A DNA stretch of 64,000 bases from Oasisia sp. SBJ-2009 (taxonomy: Eukaryota > Annelida > Polychaeta > Sabellida > Siboglinidae). Positions 21,836 through 33,984 of the stretch are shown one piece after another (position 1 is the first letter of the stretch; each line of letters begins with the position of its first letter). Position numbers and translations under genes: made by a program. The DNA lies in assembly GCA_964017155.1 (NCBI GenBank), contig OZ024856.1, forward strand, positions 38,873,909-38,937,908. Direction: 5' to 3'. The notes under the pieces are model-generated. The model saw only the letters and a program-made list of their open reading frames with translations, was not told the origin of the DNA and did not search any database.

Positions 21836-23925
21836 TACGTCAGAGAGTCGTCTGCTGGTTCAGCTGTCATAACAGAGAGCCAAGCGGTACGCTAAAAGTT
21901 GCCTTACGTCGGTTTACAACGAAATCGCGACATCAATATGCCACACTGTTCCTCAAACGCTTATAGTAATAGTACAGTGAAAGACAGTATCAGTAAGATG
22001 TCTTCTTGTTAACCTATGAATCGAGCAGAACTGAAACAGTGGTTCGGTGGATTCGTTTGGACAGTCACAGACACAGCGCGGATCCTAGACGACCCGATTT
22101 GATTGACCTAACCATCAAAACGACCACCAACAGCCGCCAAACTTCTCCTCACATATCTTACATACATATGCATACACTACGTTATGTAATAAAATCTCTT
22201 GCATTCCTCTGACGAAGAAAATTCACACACAAAAACGCGCAGACCTCGAGTACAACTTGTTCGGCCGCTCAGCGGTACCGTAAAATCGCTTTTAAAAGCT
22301 TTACACAAAATACCGCTAGACGCCACGTTTCTGACTGCTGATATTTAATTGTTTTACTTCACACGCGCGAAAAAGTTTAATTACTTATAAATAATATAAT
22401 AATTAATTATTATCATCACTATGGTTTGCAGGAAATTATAAGTTTTATTATTTTTATATTGATATTTTATTTTTATAATTGTTCATATATGTTTCTAGTA
22501 TATTTATGTTTTTTTTCTTCTGGTGTGTATTTGTTGTTTAGCATTTTAATGTATGTAAAACGCCATGAACAAGTTTAAATTGGATGTGGCGCTATATTAA
22601 ATAAACAAACAATTGTTTTTATTATAATATAATATTTTAGTTATGTAGCGCCACATCCATAATTGTTTGTGGCGCTTCACAAAATAATGCTATTAAAAAT
22701 ACAATAAAGAGAAAACTACCCACAGATAATATTATTTAAAAATAAATAATGAAAATACATGTTTCTATATCATTAACTAAGCTGACCTATCAGTCATAAA
22801 TAAACATACAAATTACATAACAACAATTGAAATAAATGAATATAAAAGTATGGTTAATAGTAATAAATAATTAAAGTAGTAAAATAAGTACGACGTAATA
22901 ATAATTTTCATTCAGCACATACACAACCATTATGCATAAGAACATATTACTGAAGCTATTTGTTCTACTCATGAATGACATTTCCACCATCAGATATGTA
23001 ATAATTATTATTTTTGAACAAGACACTTTATTAATTATCGGAACAATAAATCTCTAAAATGTAAAAAGGAATATGAATATATGGGAAATATTATGGTGGT
23101 AGAAAAAGAAGGATTTAAAAACAGTAATATTAACATGTTATTGTTTTAGTTATTATTGTTAAAACATCGCTTATGTAATATAAGCTTGCATGCTCGCAGT
23201 ACGCGCGGGATGTTTATAGAAATATTGATAAAATAAACAATGTGACTTCATTGAAAAACACGTAATTTCCTTTTTCTTTTATAACTAATAGGCAATTTTG
23301 GATAATTATGCAGACACATGTATTTTTAATATTTATTTTTAAATATTACCTGTGGGTAGCATTCTTATTATTGCATATACTTTAATAACAGTATGTTGAA
23401 TAGAAGAGAAGAGAATTGTGGATTTGGCGCTATATAAAATAAACTAATAAAATTATATATTTGTATATTAAATTGTTATTTTTTATCAACTCTATTAGAC
23501 CCATATCACCAAAGCGTTGCCTTAGTTTGCCGTTTAACATTTTCTGCAGATCATAGTGATGCAGCTAATTATTATTATATTATTTATAATTAATTAAACT
23601 AATTCGCGCGTGCGAATGCAGTAAGGTTAATAAATATTCGCGCGCCATCTAGCGGTATTTTGTGTAAAGCTAACTTATAATAGCGAGTTTACGGTAGTCG
23701 AAGTTGTCGAGTTGCCGTTCGCCAAGATTTGCGTTTCTGTTGTGAATTTTCTTCGTTAGACGAATACAAGTGATTTTTTTTGTAATGTAGTGTATGTATA
23801 TGTATGTAAGAAATGTGGGGAGAAGTTTGGCGGCTGTTGGCGGTCGTTTTCGTGGTTAGGTTAGAAAGTAACAGATAATAATATGCATGCACAGTTCACG
23901 CCGACCAAGAAGACTCTCTGACGTC
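21836..23925. repeat. Long imperfect inverted repeat
   Basis: Left arm 21836-22470 and right arm 23500-23925 are inverted copies. Shared text includes acgtcagagagtc, aacagccgccaaacttctcc, gaagaaaattcaca, tttacacaaaataccgctag and taattataaataatataat. The left arm carries about 150-200 extra bases. The spacer (about 22470-23500) is very AT-rich and has an inner hairpin, GGATGTGGCGCTA at 22581-22593 against TAGCGCCACATCC at 22644-22656. No protein is seen, so it is probably a large non-autonomous foldback transposon. Confidence 0.7.
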
Positions 23926-24780
23926 ATTTTGTTTCTAAAATGGCGTAGTCTGTAGACTTTCTATGTCTATGTGTTTTACATTTTTTTCCTGGTAAACCAC
24001 TGACGTTAAAAATATGATTGTTGTTGGAAGTTGTTACTTTTTATTAACTCTGTTAATCCCATATGATCCAAACATTGACTTTGTTTTCCCTTTAAATATC
24101 TATGCCTGGATTGAGGCGCGAAGGTCATGTGCAGAGAATGAGCGGAGGCTGTAAAACCATGTTTTACTGTCAGTTGATTAATGTTTGCGTGAACGTGAAC
24201 GTCTCTGCCCAGAGCTTGGTATTGGGCGTAAGTAATTTTTTGAAATGCTCCAATTTTTATGGAATATGTTTTATTACAATGACATCAATTCAGGCATCTA
24301 TTTACAAACACAAAATTTGTTATGGAAAAATATTTTCATAAATATGTTTAACAATAACATATATACGGCTTCCAGGATGATTTTAACCATTAATATGAAT
24401 TAATTTGGAACACTGACTTTTTAGATAATAGTCCTGCTATTCGTACACGTAATGGCCATGAACTTTTGGATCAGTTTTCCCCGATTTCGTTATAATAATT
24501 TGCATTTTCTTTCTATATCACATGGTATGTTCTGTTAACAGCGTTCATCACGTGACACATAGCGCCATAGATACAGCAGGAAGCAATCTTAGTAATTGAT
24601 TTCATCTGTTACGATACGCCATAGGGCTATATCAAGATACATCCCAATACAACTGGTTCATGGAGCGGTAACCGTGCGAAGTAAGATTTGAGGAGATATT
24701 GTATAGCTGAGATACTGTCACGGTTCTGTACAATGCCAGAAAACAGCGACATATAAGTATCACAGACAACAGCAAAATGT
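23926..24780. other. Intergenic stretch, no gene seen
   Basis: Short frames only, with no domain. Confidence 0.4.
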
Positions 24781-24784
24781 TATT

Positions 24785-25350
24785 TTCTGTTTTTACCACA
24801 TTCCACTGTGAACCTTTTTCAACTCACCAAGTTTTTTTTTACCACAGCGTAGAAGCACACTGGTATCTTCAACGTTATACTGCATAAAACGTTACGTCAC
24901 AACCAAGTGCACTAGTACATGACTGGATAATACCCAGCGAGACGTGTAAAGCACAGGTACCACTTTTGAAATGTCTCACCAATGTTAGTGTCAACATGCA
25001 GGCTTTAACACACCACGTTTTTGTAAAATGTGACCACAAGTGTCACATTTAAATGGTTTCCCACAAATGTCAGTGCACACACACAGCACTAAGCTGAACT
25101 CTGATGAGAAAATGTCTTGTATATCGTGTGCATCAACACATCAAGGTGATTCATCATTCAGAGAATATTTTAGTCCTGCTTGATTCCTTTCCATCCATGA
25201 ATGATTTTAGTCGTCAATGTGTGCGGCTTTTCACAGCTTTGTCACTTCACTGCAGATACTTTCTACAGATGTCACAGTTGCCTGAAACAACATCAGGCAC
25301 AGTTAGTGAACATACCAGATATGTATGTACTATCTACGCTAGATGACACA
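24785..25350 (-). pseudogene. 5' remnant of a zinc-finger gene (family copy 1)
   Basis: Matches the start of the other zinc-finger copies: the ATG-CAG-TAT start region near 24880 and the conserved 5' flank to 25340. The finger array is absent. Downstream, by gene direction, the sequence leaves the family near 24785. Confidence 0.65.
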
Positions 25351-25364
25351 ATAGTGGTTAGGTA

Positions 25365-25650
25365 ATTGATATTGTTTGATTGTAGTTGTTTAGAACAAAT
25401 CTAACTACTCAACGTTGGATATTTTCTATCTTACTTACCCCCTTCTTGATGTATGGGTGGCAGACAGTACTACAATATTGTAAGTGGGGCGGGACGTACA
25501 AGTGAAAAGTAGGCTTATTGTCTTAGCTTCTGTGAAATTCCTCTAAGGTTTTGCTTAATAAGACCCAGCACTCTGTTGGCCCGGTATGTGATGTTATTTA
25601 TGTGGTTCTCCGTTCTGCCATGACATTGTATTAGATATGGTGACACCTAG
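25365..25650 (-). pseudogene. LINE fragment (family LA), C-terminal part
   Basis: The - strand resembles 51610-51860 and 34190-34440: ttctaaacaactacaatc at the start, a pattern coding RRAARFV-type residues, then the N-terminal part of LGVTISNT. Broken by stops. Confidence 0.55.
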
Positions 25651-26564
25651 GCATAGCTTTATGCAGAGACCTGTCCACCCGACATTTGGACGGGTAAAAA
25701 CTGTTGTGGACGGGTAGTTATATGGGTGGACAGGAAAAAATGAAGGAGCAAAAAAAGATATTCTAATACCATAGATATTGTCAATTATGTCTAAAAAGTC
25801 AATGTAAATTATATCACGTGTGTTTGTAGTCCATTTTAGGTCATCAGACACATGTAAAGTTTGTAAACTGCTTTAAAGTTGCATTCTGACATAATCTCCC
25901 ATTTTTAACGCATTTTAGAAAAGTCAATGTACACCATGACCGATATTTGCTTATTAGCACACTTCCTACCACATGTCTCACTTTGTGGTTTGATACGTTA
26001 TTTGATCAAATGTAAGTTTGCAACGAACAACGGCTCTGGGGTTTCCCAAAAGTTGATATAATTTTACCATCGGAACTCTCCGGTCAACGAAAGTAAACGA
26101 TGTCGCACACAATGTCGTAAACGATACGCGCACGTGTTACAGATGATAAACACGCAGATATGTAAACAAATGAGACCTGTATATGGATGGAAAAGTCTTG
26201 ATTAAATATAAACACTGACATAATATCTAAATGTATACAACGTTATTTTATAAACTCACAGGATTTGTTGTTTCATTGGAATTGCCTTCGTCGAGGTCTA
26301 AACCAATCAGTGAATTCTAAGTGGCGAGGTTTGCCAGGACATTTTTTCGTCTTTTTCTTCTTTTGATTTAAAATGGCATATTATGTGAAAATAAGTTGAT
26401 AGGTACTTGAGGAAAACAATATATAGTGTACGGGGAATGCTAGTTTAATGGAAATTGTTATTTTAAACATGGCGTAAGTCAGAATGCAACTTTAACAGTT
26501 ACCATCCATGTGTCCACCAAAACATGTGTGTCTGGCAATAATTTTGTCCTGCATAAAGCCCTGC
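25651..26564. mobile_element. MITE family M1, copy 2, split by a TTAA MITE
   Basis: M1 sequence occupies 25651-25876 and 26492-26564. The two parts join exactly as in the unbroken copy at 51861-52123 once the inserted element and one TTAA are ignored. Confidence 0.75.
25877..26491. mobile_element. TTAA-type (piggyBac-like) MITE, copy 2
   Basis: Flanked by TTAA at 25873-25876 and 26492-26495, with the same 14-bp inverted ends as copy 1. The empty site is seen at 52051-52054 in the M1 copy there. It is 615 bp and non-coding. Confidence 0.88.
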
Positions 26565-26576
26565 TTACATGTCTCT

Positions 26577-27842
26577 TCATACTATCGCTTTGTGAGAATT
26601 GTGCACCACAGACATGACATGTATATGGTTTATCCCCTGTGTGGATACGGACGTGATTCTTCCAGTGTCTACTTTGTGAGAATTGAACACCTCAGCTATC
26701 ACATTTGAACATTCCCCCCCCCCAGTGTGGGTACATATATGAGCCTTGAAACAACCACATCGTGAGAATGTTGCGCCACATGGATCACATATGTATGGCT
26801 TATGCCCTGTGTGCATACGGACACGCGTCTTCAAATTACCATTTTGGGAGAATTGTGCACCACAGGTATCACATTTGTATGGGTTATCCCTTGTGTGGAT
26901 ATGGACATGTTTCTTCAAACCACCACTTTCTGAGAATGGTGCACCACAGGTATCACATTTGTATGGTTTCTCTCTTGTGTGGATACGGATATGTTTGTTC
27001 AACTGACCACTTATTGAGAATTGTGCTGCACAGGTATCACATTTGAAGGGTTTATCCCCTGTGTGGATACGGACATGTGTCTGCAAAGTACCACTTTGTG
27101 AGAATTGTGCCATGCAGGTATCACATTTGTATGGTTTCTCCCCTGTGTGGATACGGATATGTTTCTTCAAATGACCACTTTCTGAGAATTGTGCACCACA
27201 GGTATAACATTTGTATGGTTTTTGCCCAGTGTGGATACGGACATGTTTCGTCAAAGTACCATTTTGTGAGAATTGTGCACCACAGGTATCACATTTGTAT
27301 GGTTTCTCCCCTGTGTGGATATGGACATGTAATGTCAAACTATGACTACGTCTGAATTGTGCCTCACAGGTATCACATTTGTATGGTTTCTCCCCTGTGT
27401 GGATACGGACATGTTTGTTCAAATTACCATTTTCTGATAATTGTGCACCACAGGTATCACATTTATATGGTTTATCCCCAGTGTGGATACGGACATGTCT
27501 CTTCAAATAATGCCTCTGAGTGAATTGTGCACCACAGGTATCACATGTGTATGGTTTCTCCCCTGTGTGGATACGGACATGTCTCTTCAAATTACCATTT
27601 TCTGAGAATTGTGCACCACAGGTATAACATTTGTAGGGTTTCTCCCCAGTGTGGATACGAACATGTGTCTTCAAATGACCACATTGTGAGAATTGTACAC
27701 CACAGGTATCACATTTGTAGGGTTTCTCACCAGTATGGATGCAGTCATGCTGCAATAAGTCAAGATTACGTATATAACTTCTACCACAGGTGTCACATTT
27801 GAATCGTTTCACAATAGTACAAGTGTTTACATTCACAGCCAT
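26577..27842 (-). CDS. C2H2 zinc-finger protein (family copy 2), about 13 fingers
   Basis: Probable DNA-binding nuclear protein. Thirteen tandem C2H2 units joined by HTGEKPYKCDTC-type linkers fill nearly the whole frame. Finger 12 has lost its first His (LKTRVRMH). The family start ATG near 27933 is CCG here, so the first usable ATG is at 27842, in SIFDMAVN. The open frame itself runs up to about 27935 without a stop. The array leaves frame at a run of ten C (26714-26723). Beyond it two more finger-like units exist in another frame, the first with TGA (26692-26694) where a Cys is expected. The last finger is cut by the MITE at 26564. No KRAB, SCAN or BTB domain is seen. Confidence 0.8.
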   Translation of the reverse strand: MAVNVNTCTIVKRFKCDTCGRSYIRNLDLLQHDCIHTGEKPYKCDTCGVQFSQCGHLKTHVRIHTGEKPYKCYTCGAQFSENGNLKRHVRIHTGEKPYTCDTCGAQFTQRHYLKRHVRIHTGDKPYKCDTCGAQLSENGNLNKHVRIHTGEKPYKCDTCEAQFRRSHSLTLHVHIHTGEKPYKCDTCGAQFSQNGTLTKHVRIHTGQKPYKCYTCGAQFSESGHLKKHIRIHTGEKPYKCDTCMAQFSQSGTLQTHVRIHTGDKPFKCDTCAAQFSISGQLNKHIRIHTREKPYKCDTCGAPFSESGGLKKHVHIHTRDNPYKCDTCGAQFSQNGNLKTRVRMHTGHKPYICDPCGATFSRCGCFKAHICTHTGGGECSNVIAEVFNSHKVDTGRITSVSTQGINHIHVMSVVHNSHKAIV

Positions 27843-28545
27843 ATCAAATATACTTCCACTGCGAACCTGTTTCCACTCACCAAGCTTTTTACCACAACGT
27901 GGAAGCACACTGGTGTCTTCAACGTTATACTGCGGAAAACGTTACGTCACAACCAAGAGTGCACTAGTACATGACTGGATAGATGTGAAAAGAAGAGGTA
28001 CCACTTTTGAAATGTCTCACCAATGATAGTGTCAACATGCAGGCTTTAACACACCAAGTTTATGTAGAATGTTACCACAAGCGTCACATCTCAATGGTTT
28101 CCCACAAATGTCAGTGCACACACACAGCGATAAGCTGAACTCTGGTGAGAAAAATGTCTTGTATATCGTGTGCATCAACACATCAAGGTGATTCATCATT
28201 CAGATAATATTTTAGTCATGCTTGATTACGTTCCATCCATGAATGAGTTGGTGTCTTCTTGTATGAACAGAAATTAATGTTCCATATGATTATCAATGAC
28301 ACGTTTTCTCTTTTTCTTGAAATCACAAAAGTGGCCGTTTGGTAACGTTTTGTTGAGCACAGGACGCGACAGTTGTAGTCGTCAATGTGTGCGGCTTGTC
28401 ACAGCTTTGTCACTTCACTGCAGATACTTTCTACAGATGTCTTCGTTGTCTGAAACAACATCATGCACAGTTAGTGAACATACCAGATATGTGTCTACTT
28501 TCTACGTTAGATGATACAAAAGTGGTTAGGTAATTGATATCGTAA
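27843..28545 (-). other. Conserved 5' flank of zinc-finger copy 2
   Basis: Highly similar to 24890-25340, 46420-46870 and 49960-50560. It includes a degenerate finger-like piece (see the conserved 5' block finding) and the text gacgactacaactgtcgcg on the - strand. It probably holds the promoter and 5' UTR. Confidence 0.5.
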
Positions 28546-29484
28546 GAAAAATGATATTTGCTTTATCTGCATTATTATAACTAAGTACTGATTTCAGATT
28601 GATTTGTTTTTGGAATGGAATAGAAGGTACTTTTGACAAGACATACATCAGGTATTTACTTACATGGAGGTGATAGCAAAAAGATGTACAGTGGCAACAC
28701 TTAGTGGAGTTTTGAGTTATGAAAATGTATACAGGGTGTACACTGAAGATGAATGTATTTTATGTACACTTTTAATGATAAAAGATAACACATTTTTATC
28801 AAATCACAACTGCACAAGTGTAGTAAAGATATATTGGATGATAGCGAGTGAATATTTTCATGTTTTTAAATTGCATTCCTAAAATGCACAATTATCTATT
28901 TGGATTCCCATAAGTCATATATTCTAGCATGTACCACATTTCACGCTTCTCTCTTAAATATGCACACTTTTATGAGCTCCTGAAAATAGTATTTTATCTC
29001 ATCACGACAAATCTGATGAACTGTTACAAAGCTTATACCAAAATTTGAATTGAAAATAAATGTTTTTTTTTCAATTGACACTGTATGACCAATCTGAAAA
29101 CGTTAGTCATTTACTGATCTGCTCATGAAATAATGGTCAAAAATTTGGCACAATGCTGGGGTGCCATGTTCGCTGATTCTGCCGACACTCTTTGTGACAC
29201 ATGCCAATTTGTACAATAAATTAACAATATAGGATTCATGTAGTAATAAAAAATAATTTTTAATTTTAGCTGTTGCATTACACATGTATTTATTATTTGA
29301 AAATTTAATTGAAACTACTAATGTATTAATGTAGTTGCATGCTGATGAGTGTGTATACAATTGTGCTGTCAGGTGTGAAGGTGCTAGACAAAGTATATAC
29401 AAGGTGCGAGTAAAGTATCAATGAGGTGATAGTAAAAACACAGACCACAGCTTAGAAGTGTGAAACTGCTGCTACCCTAAATGC
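28546..29484. other. Repeat sequence shared with 50580-51330
   Basis: Parts such as acaatataggat, tacacatgtatttattatttg and gtgctagacaaagtatatac recur at 50880-51240. It is probably the 3' end region of the LA LINE fragment. No gene. Confidence 0.5.
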
Positions 29485-29632
29485 TTAGATGGTTGGGGCT
29501 AACAAGACATTTCCGGGAAGGGCGTTCCACCACAAGACAGTTCGTGGGAAGAAAGAATTGCTATAGACCTGAATGTAAGCTGGGATAATCTGATATTTAC
29601 TTGGATGATAATACCTTGTACTGGACAGCAGA
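29485..29632 (-). pseudogene. LINE (family LA) extreme C-terminus
   Basis: Codes YYHPSKYQIIPAYIQVYSNS, then FFPRTVLWWNALP, the typical end of a Jockey/CR1-type reverse transcriptase protein. Cut off at 29632 by the TACTCGAG-rich element. Confidence 0.6.
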
Positions 29633-30199
29633 GACGGAGTGATTACAATACAAATGTACTCGAGTACGATTACTTTAAACATGCATGAGTATGAGTACTC
29701 AGAAAACAAATGTACTTGAGTATGAGTACGATTACTTTACAATGTACTCGAGTACGAGTACTGTTCGATTACATTAGAATGTAATCATGATTACTTTCAT
29801 GATTACTTTCATGAATATCCTGTTTCTAACATAAAGGCGACTTTCAAGGAATCCCTAGGTGTCATTCTTTTTATGTTGCTGTGTCACTATCTAGTGTTCT
29901 AACTGATTACTACTATCCGCTATCCAGGTGTTATTGTTATTTATAATAATCAGATTACTTTCTCAGGTTGGTATGGATTCTGAATCAAATACAAATACGA
30001 TACATTTAAGAATTTAAAATGTCTTATATTTTTATTTGTCAAATACACAAGATCAAGTACATTACTCTAACACCATTTGAAATCTGGTGTCGGAGTTGAG
30101 AGGCCTTCCCGTGGTGACACTGTTGTCGGGATAGAATTTCGCAGGTGTCTGCTCCGGCCATTCACCTTCTCTATCCCTACTAACCTGACCTCAACAGGC

Positions 30200-32505
30200 T
30201 GCGTCGGGTTCGCAGGCCGTCGTCGTCGCTAGGCCACCGTTGTGCCGGACATTGGGCAACCCAGCAAAAACTCTCGCAAAGAAATCCCGTAAAAACCCTA
30301 ACTGGCCTGATAACGGAAACGACCACGGACCGTCCCTGGACCTGCGGAAGAATTTTTGCATGGGCACGTGGAATGTCCTATCCTTGGGCGAACAAGGATC
30401 CGACATCCTCATAGCAAAAGAACTCGACAGACTCAATGTCTCCATCACTGCACTTACTGAAGTACGCTGGCCCGCCTCCGGATCTAAATATGTCGAGAAC
30501 TCCACCGTCCTCTGGAGCGGCCGCACCGACAACAAAAAGTCAGAGGGCGTCGCCCTTGTCCTCGACTCAGCTGCAAAAAAGCTCTGCTCTCCTGGTCGCC
30601 CATCAACGAACGCATCCTAACCGCCTCCTTCAAACATCAGCATGGCCGTCTCCGCGTAACCGCGTGTTACGCCCCCACCAACTCTCACACTGATGCCAGT
30701 AAAGACACATTCTACAACACCCTAAGTGCTCTTCTCGCATCCTTTCCACGACACGACGTCATCACCATCCTGGGAGATCTCAGTGCAACAATCGGCACCG
30801 ATAGAATCGGTTACGAATCCGTCCTCGGCCCTCATTCATCCGGAGTACAAAATGACAACGGTGAAAGGCTCCTCGATCTCTGTTCTCTCCACAACATCAA
30901 CATCTCTGGCTCGTGGTTCCGCCGACGCAACATCCACCGATGGACATATGGTACTCAAACGACGGGCGCACAAAGAAAGAACTGGACTACGTCCTAGTCT
31001 CCGCACGCTGGAAACTCGTCCAAAACTGTCGTGTGTACCGCAGCGCTGACATTGGCAACAACGCTGACCACCGTCTAGTCGCCGCATCATGCAACCTCCA
31101 CCTCAGACGTGCCACTCCACCACAGCTAATCTCTGCCCCAGTCAACATCGATAAACTACATGACCACGCAAGCTCACTCCAATTTCAAATCGCCCTCACC
31201 AATCGCTTCAGTATTCTATCCGATCTGACAGAATCCGCCGACCCCATAGAGTCCATCTGGAATGCAGGTGTCGCAGCAATCACCGAGACCAGCCGCACTG
31301 TCCTTGGAACGAAACGAAAAAAGAAACATCATTGGATATCTGACGAGACCCTCGCTATCATTGACGAGCACCGTAAAGCCCGCCTCTCCGGTGATAAGAC
31401 AACCGCCAGATAACTCGTCTCCAAACGTAAACAACTAATAGGACGCAATGAAAACTCGTGGTATAATAAAGTCGCCGACGATGCTGAAACTGCTAGTAAA
31501 GCTGGAAACACCGCTGATGTGTACCGTACCATCCGTACTCTCTCTGGCAAGACATCCGCTCAACTCCCCCCTGTAGTGGGCAAAGATGGAGACCTACTTA
31601 ACGAACCTAGCGAACAACTGCATAGATGGAAGGAACACTTTGTGGAACAATTTAATAATACACCCCCCACTCCTGACTTCCTTCTGCATACAGAGGCCGC
31701 TAATGCCGTGCCCAACGCCACCATCGATACCGGGCCCCCAACATCAGATGAAATCGAAACAGCAATCAAAAAACTAAAGAACAACCGCGCTCCTGGCATC
31801 TGTGGAATAAAGGCAGAACTCCTGAAATATGGCGGAAATGCAATCGTAACCTGGCTCCTCACACTCTTCACTCTCGTCTGGGAACGCTGTTCTATCCCCG
31901 CTGACTGGACACTCGCCATCATCCTCCCACTCTGGAAAGGCAAAGGTTCATAATCAGACTGCACCAAGTACCGCGCTATCTCTCTGCTATCGGTCCCTGC
32001 TAAAGTGTTCGCGCACATCTGCCTGTCACGCATTAAAACACTCTTGCTCCGGAAACAACGCCCGCAACAAAGTGGGTTCACTCCGTGTCGCTCGACGCTG
32101 GATCGCATCATCTCTCTACGCCTCCTCGCTGAACGCAGGATTGAATACAGACAGTGCCTATTCGCTGCATATATTGATCTAAAAGCTGCATTCGACTCTC
32201 TGGACCGTGAATCTCTTTGGAACATTCTAAAAATAATCGGTACACCACAAAAAATCATTGACATCATCACAATGCTGTACACCTCTACGAAAATTATGGT
32301 ACGCGTAAACGGCAGTCTCACAGAACCATTCACCATCTCATCAGGTGTACGACAGGGCTGTGTCCTTGCTGCCAACCTCTTCAACATCGTCACGGAAAGA
32401 ATCCTCTCCCAAACAACGCAGACCTTATCCTTTGGTGCAACCTTTAGTGACTCCCATGAACCAATAACCGACCTGGATTACGCAGACGACGTTGTGTTAC
32501 ATACA
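30200..32505 (+). pseudogene. RTE-like non-LTR retrotransposon, endonuclease plus part of reverse transcriptase
   Basis: Endonuclease domain: FCMGTWNVLSLGEQGSD, LTEVRWPASGS, ITILGDLSATIG and ELDYVLVSARW, ending ADHRLVAA. Reverse transcriptase: PTSDEIETAIKKLKNNRAPG, KYRAISLLSVPAKVFAHI, AAYIDLKAAFDSLDRESLW, GVRQGCVLAANLFNIV and the catalytic DLDYADDVVL. The frame is broken by at least two frameshifts (about 30585 and 30945), by TAA at 31411 and by TAA at 31951. It is truncated directly after YADD at about 32500. The composition is clearly GC-richer than its neighbours, so it is a recent arrival relative to them. RTE assignment is by resemblance. Confidence 0.82.
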
Positions 32506-33454
32506 TTTGTAATTGATAGTATTTAAATACTTTTTTTTAAGTATTTGTATTTGATGTTTAGGAATTAAAAATATTTGTAGTTGATTACTTTTCTAAAGTA
32601 TTTGATATTTTCAAGTACTTTCAAATACTTTTTCAAATACATTGTCAGTATCAACATTTTTTTTTCACATTCACATATAATGCCTGCCAAACTGACTACC
32701 TTCACTGCAACTTCACCCAACAGTGCAAATTACTGATGAAGACACTTAACAGCAGATATGCCCCATGGCCCTGCAGTCAACACAAGTTTTGTTTGCTCAG
32801 AGCCAGAGGATGGATTAGCACCTGACCATTTGTTCTTTAGCTATTCTGGTTTCCTGGCTGACTTTGAAGGTGAACTATCACACTTCCTCACAAGATCCTA
32901 GCAGTGATTAGTAGTGTCTCTTCTGAGGGATTTTATTATGGACCTCGTGGCTTAACAGAGAACATATTTTGGCCTTTACCTCTGTAGACAGGTTTACAGG
33001 ATGCACTTAATTAATTAAACACAATAGACAGGGATTTACCAGTTAACTGTCCAGACCCAGTCAGGATTCTGGATACCTAGGAACCATGACCAGTCATTCA
33101 CACCATAATATTGAAAAAGCAAACAGTACATGGCTGTGTCATGGAGTCTAAAATTACAAAGCAAGATGTTAGGGGATGCTCATCTACTGCAGGGCTTCCC
33201 AGGGACTGTGGCAATATAACTTTGTATTACCAGTACTACAGTAAGCAGGAGGGGAGGGTTAGGAGATGTGGCTTCTCTGGGGAGAGAAGGTATTAATTAG
33301 GGAAAGCTGACTGAATATTTATTTAACTGAAATGCTCAACAGTAATAGAAAATGACTAGCTAACTTCATATTACATTTATTAGATTACTAGTAGTATTGC
33401 CATTTCCATCTGACTAATATATTTGCTGGCAACAGTTCATTTGAAAAACATTTA
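32506..33454. other. Interior of the nested hAT-like element, no gene seen
   Basis: Begins with AAATAC-rich sequence, then unique AT-rich sequence with short frames only. Confidence 0.4.
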
Positions 33455-33659
33455 CGAGTACGATTATTTTGTACTCGAGTACGAGTACGATTACTCAAAA
33501 AGTACTCGTACTCGAGTATGAGTATGAGTACAAAGTACGATTAATAATAATGACTTCTTTTGTACCAATATCCTCAAAGATCGAGCTCAGTGGCACGACA
33601 AAACCAAGGGATTAAGCAAACTCGTAATCGAAAACAATGCGTGAGTCGTCAATGGATGG

Positions 33660-33860
33660 ATGAAAAAGCTAGGAGGCTAAGGAGGATAGGCAGTATTAAA
33701 GAGATAAGATTTTAGATGTCGGCGGAATGAAACTATATTTCCTTCTGATTTAACACTGACAGGAAGCGAATTCCAAACCGTTGGTGCGGCAACCGAGAAA
33801 ACTCAGGTCCTGGCTTTAGTTTTCACCTGAGGGATGTAAAGAGGGTTACTACTGGTTGAG
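33660..33860 (-). pseudogene. C-terminal fragment of a CR1/L2-type LINE
   Basis: The - strand codes FSVAAPTVWNSLPVSVKSE followed by FRRHLKSYLFNTAYPP, a very common ending of non-LTR reverse transcriptase proteins. It is only about 65 residues long. Confidence 0.6.
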
Positions 33861-33984
33861 CGTAGTTGTCTGGAATTTCTTGCTGGAATTTAGATATGCT
33901 AGTTGTGTAGATGAGAGTGATTGATAGGCTATTGTACTAATTTTGAAAATGATGCGACAGTGCACAGGGGGCCAATGCAATGAT

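Larger units (their letters stand above)
29633..33545. mobile_element. Nested element with TACTCGAG-rich ends (hAT-like), carrying other elements
   Basis: Left end 29640-29760 and right end 33455-33545 are dense in gtactcgagtacg words in opposite order. Inside lie AAATAC-rich segments (29985-30065, 32500-32640) and, within those, a truncated LINE. The nesting order is inferred from position. No hAT transposase frame is seen. Confidence 0.45.

Noticed and set aside
30191..32393. - strand frames of 114 and 277 codons
   Set aside because: Antisense to the RTE-like LINE, whose + strand shows endonuclease and reverse transcriptase motifs.
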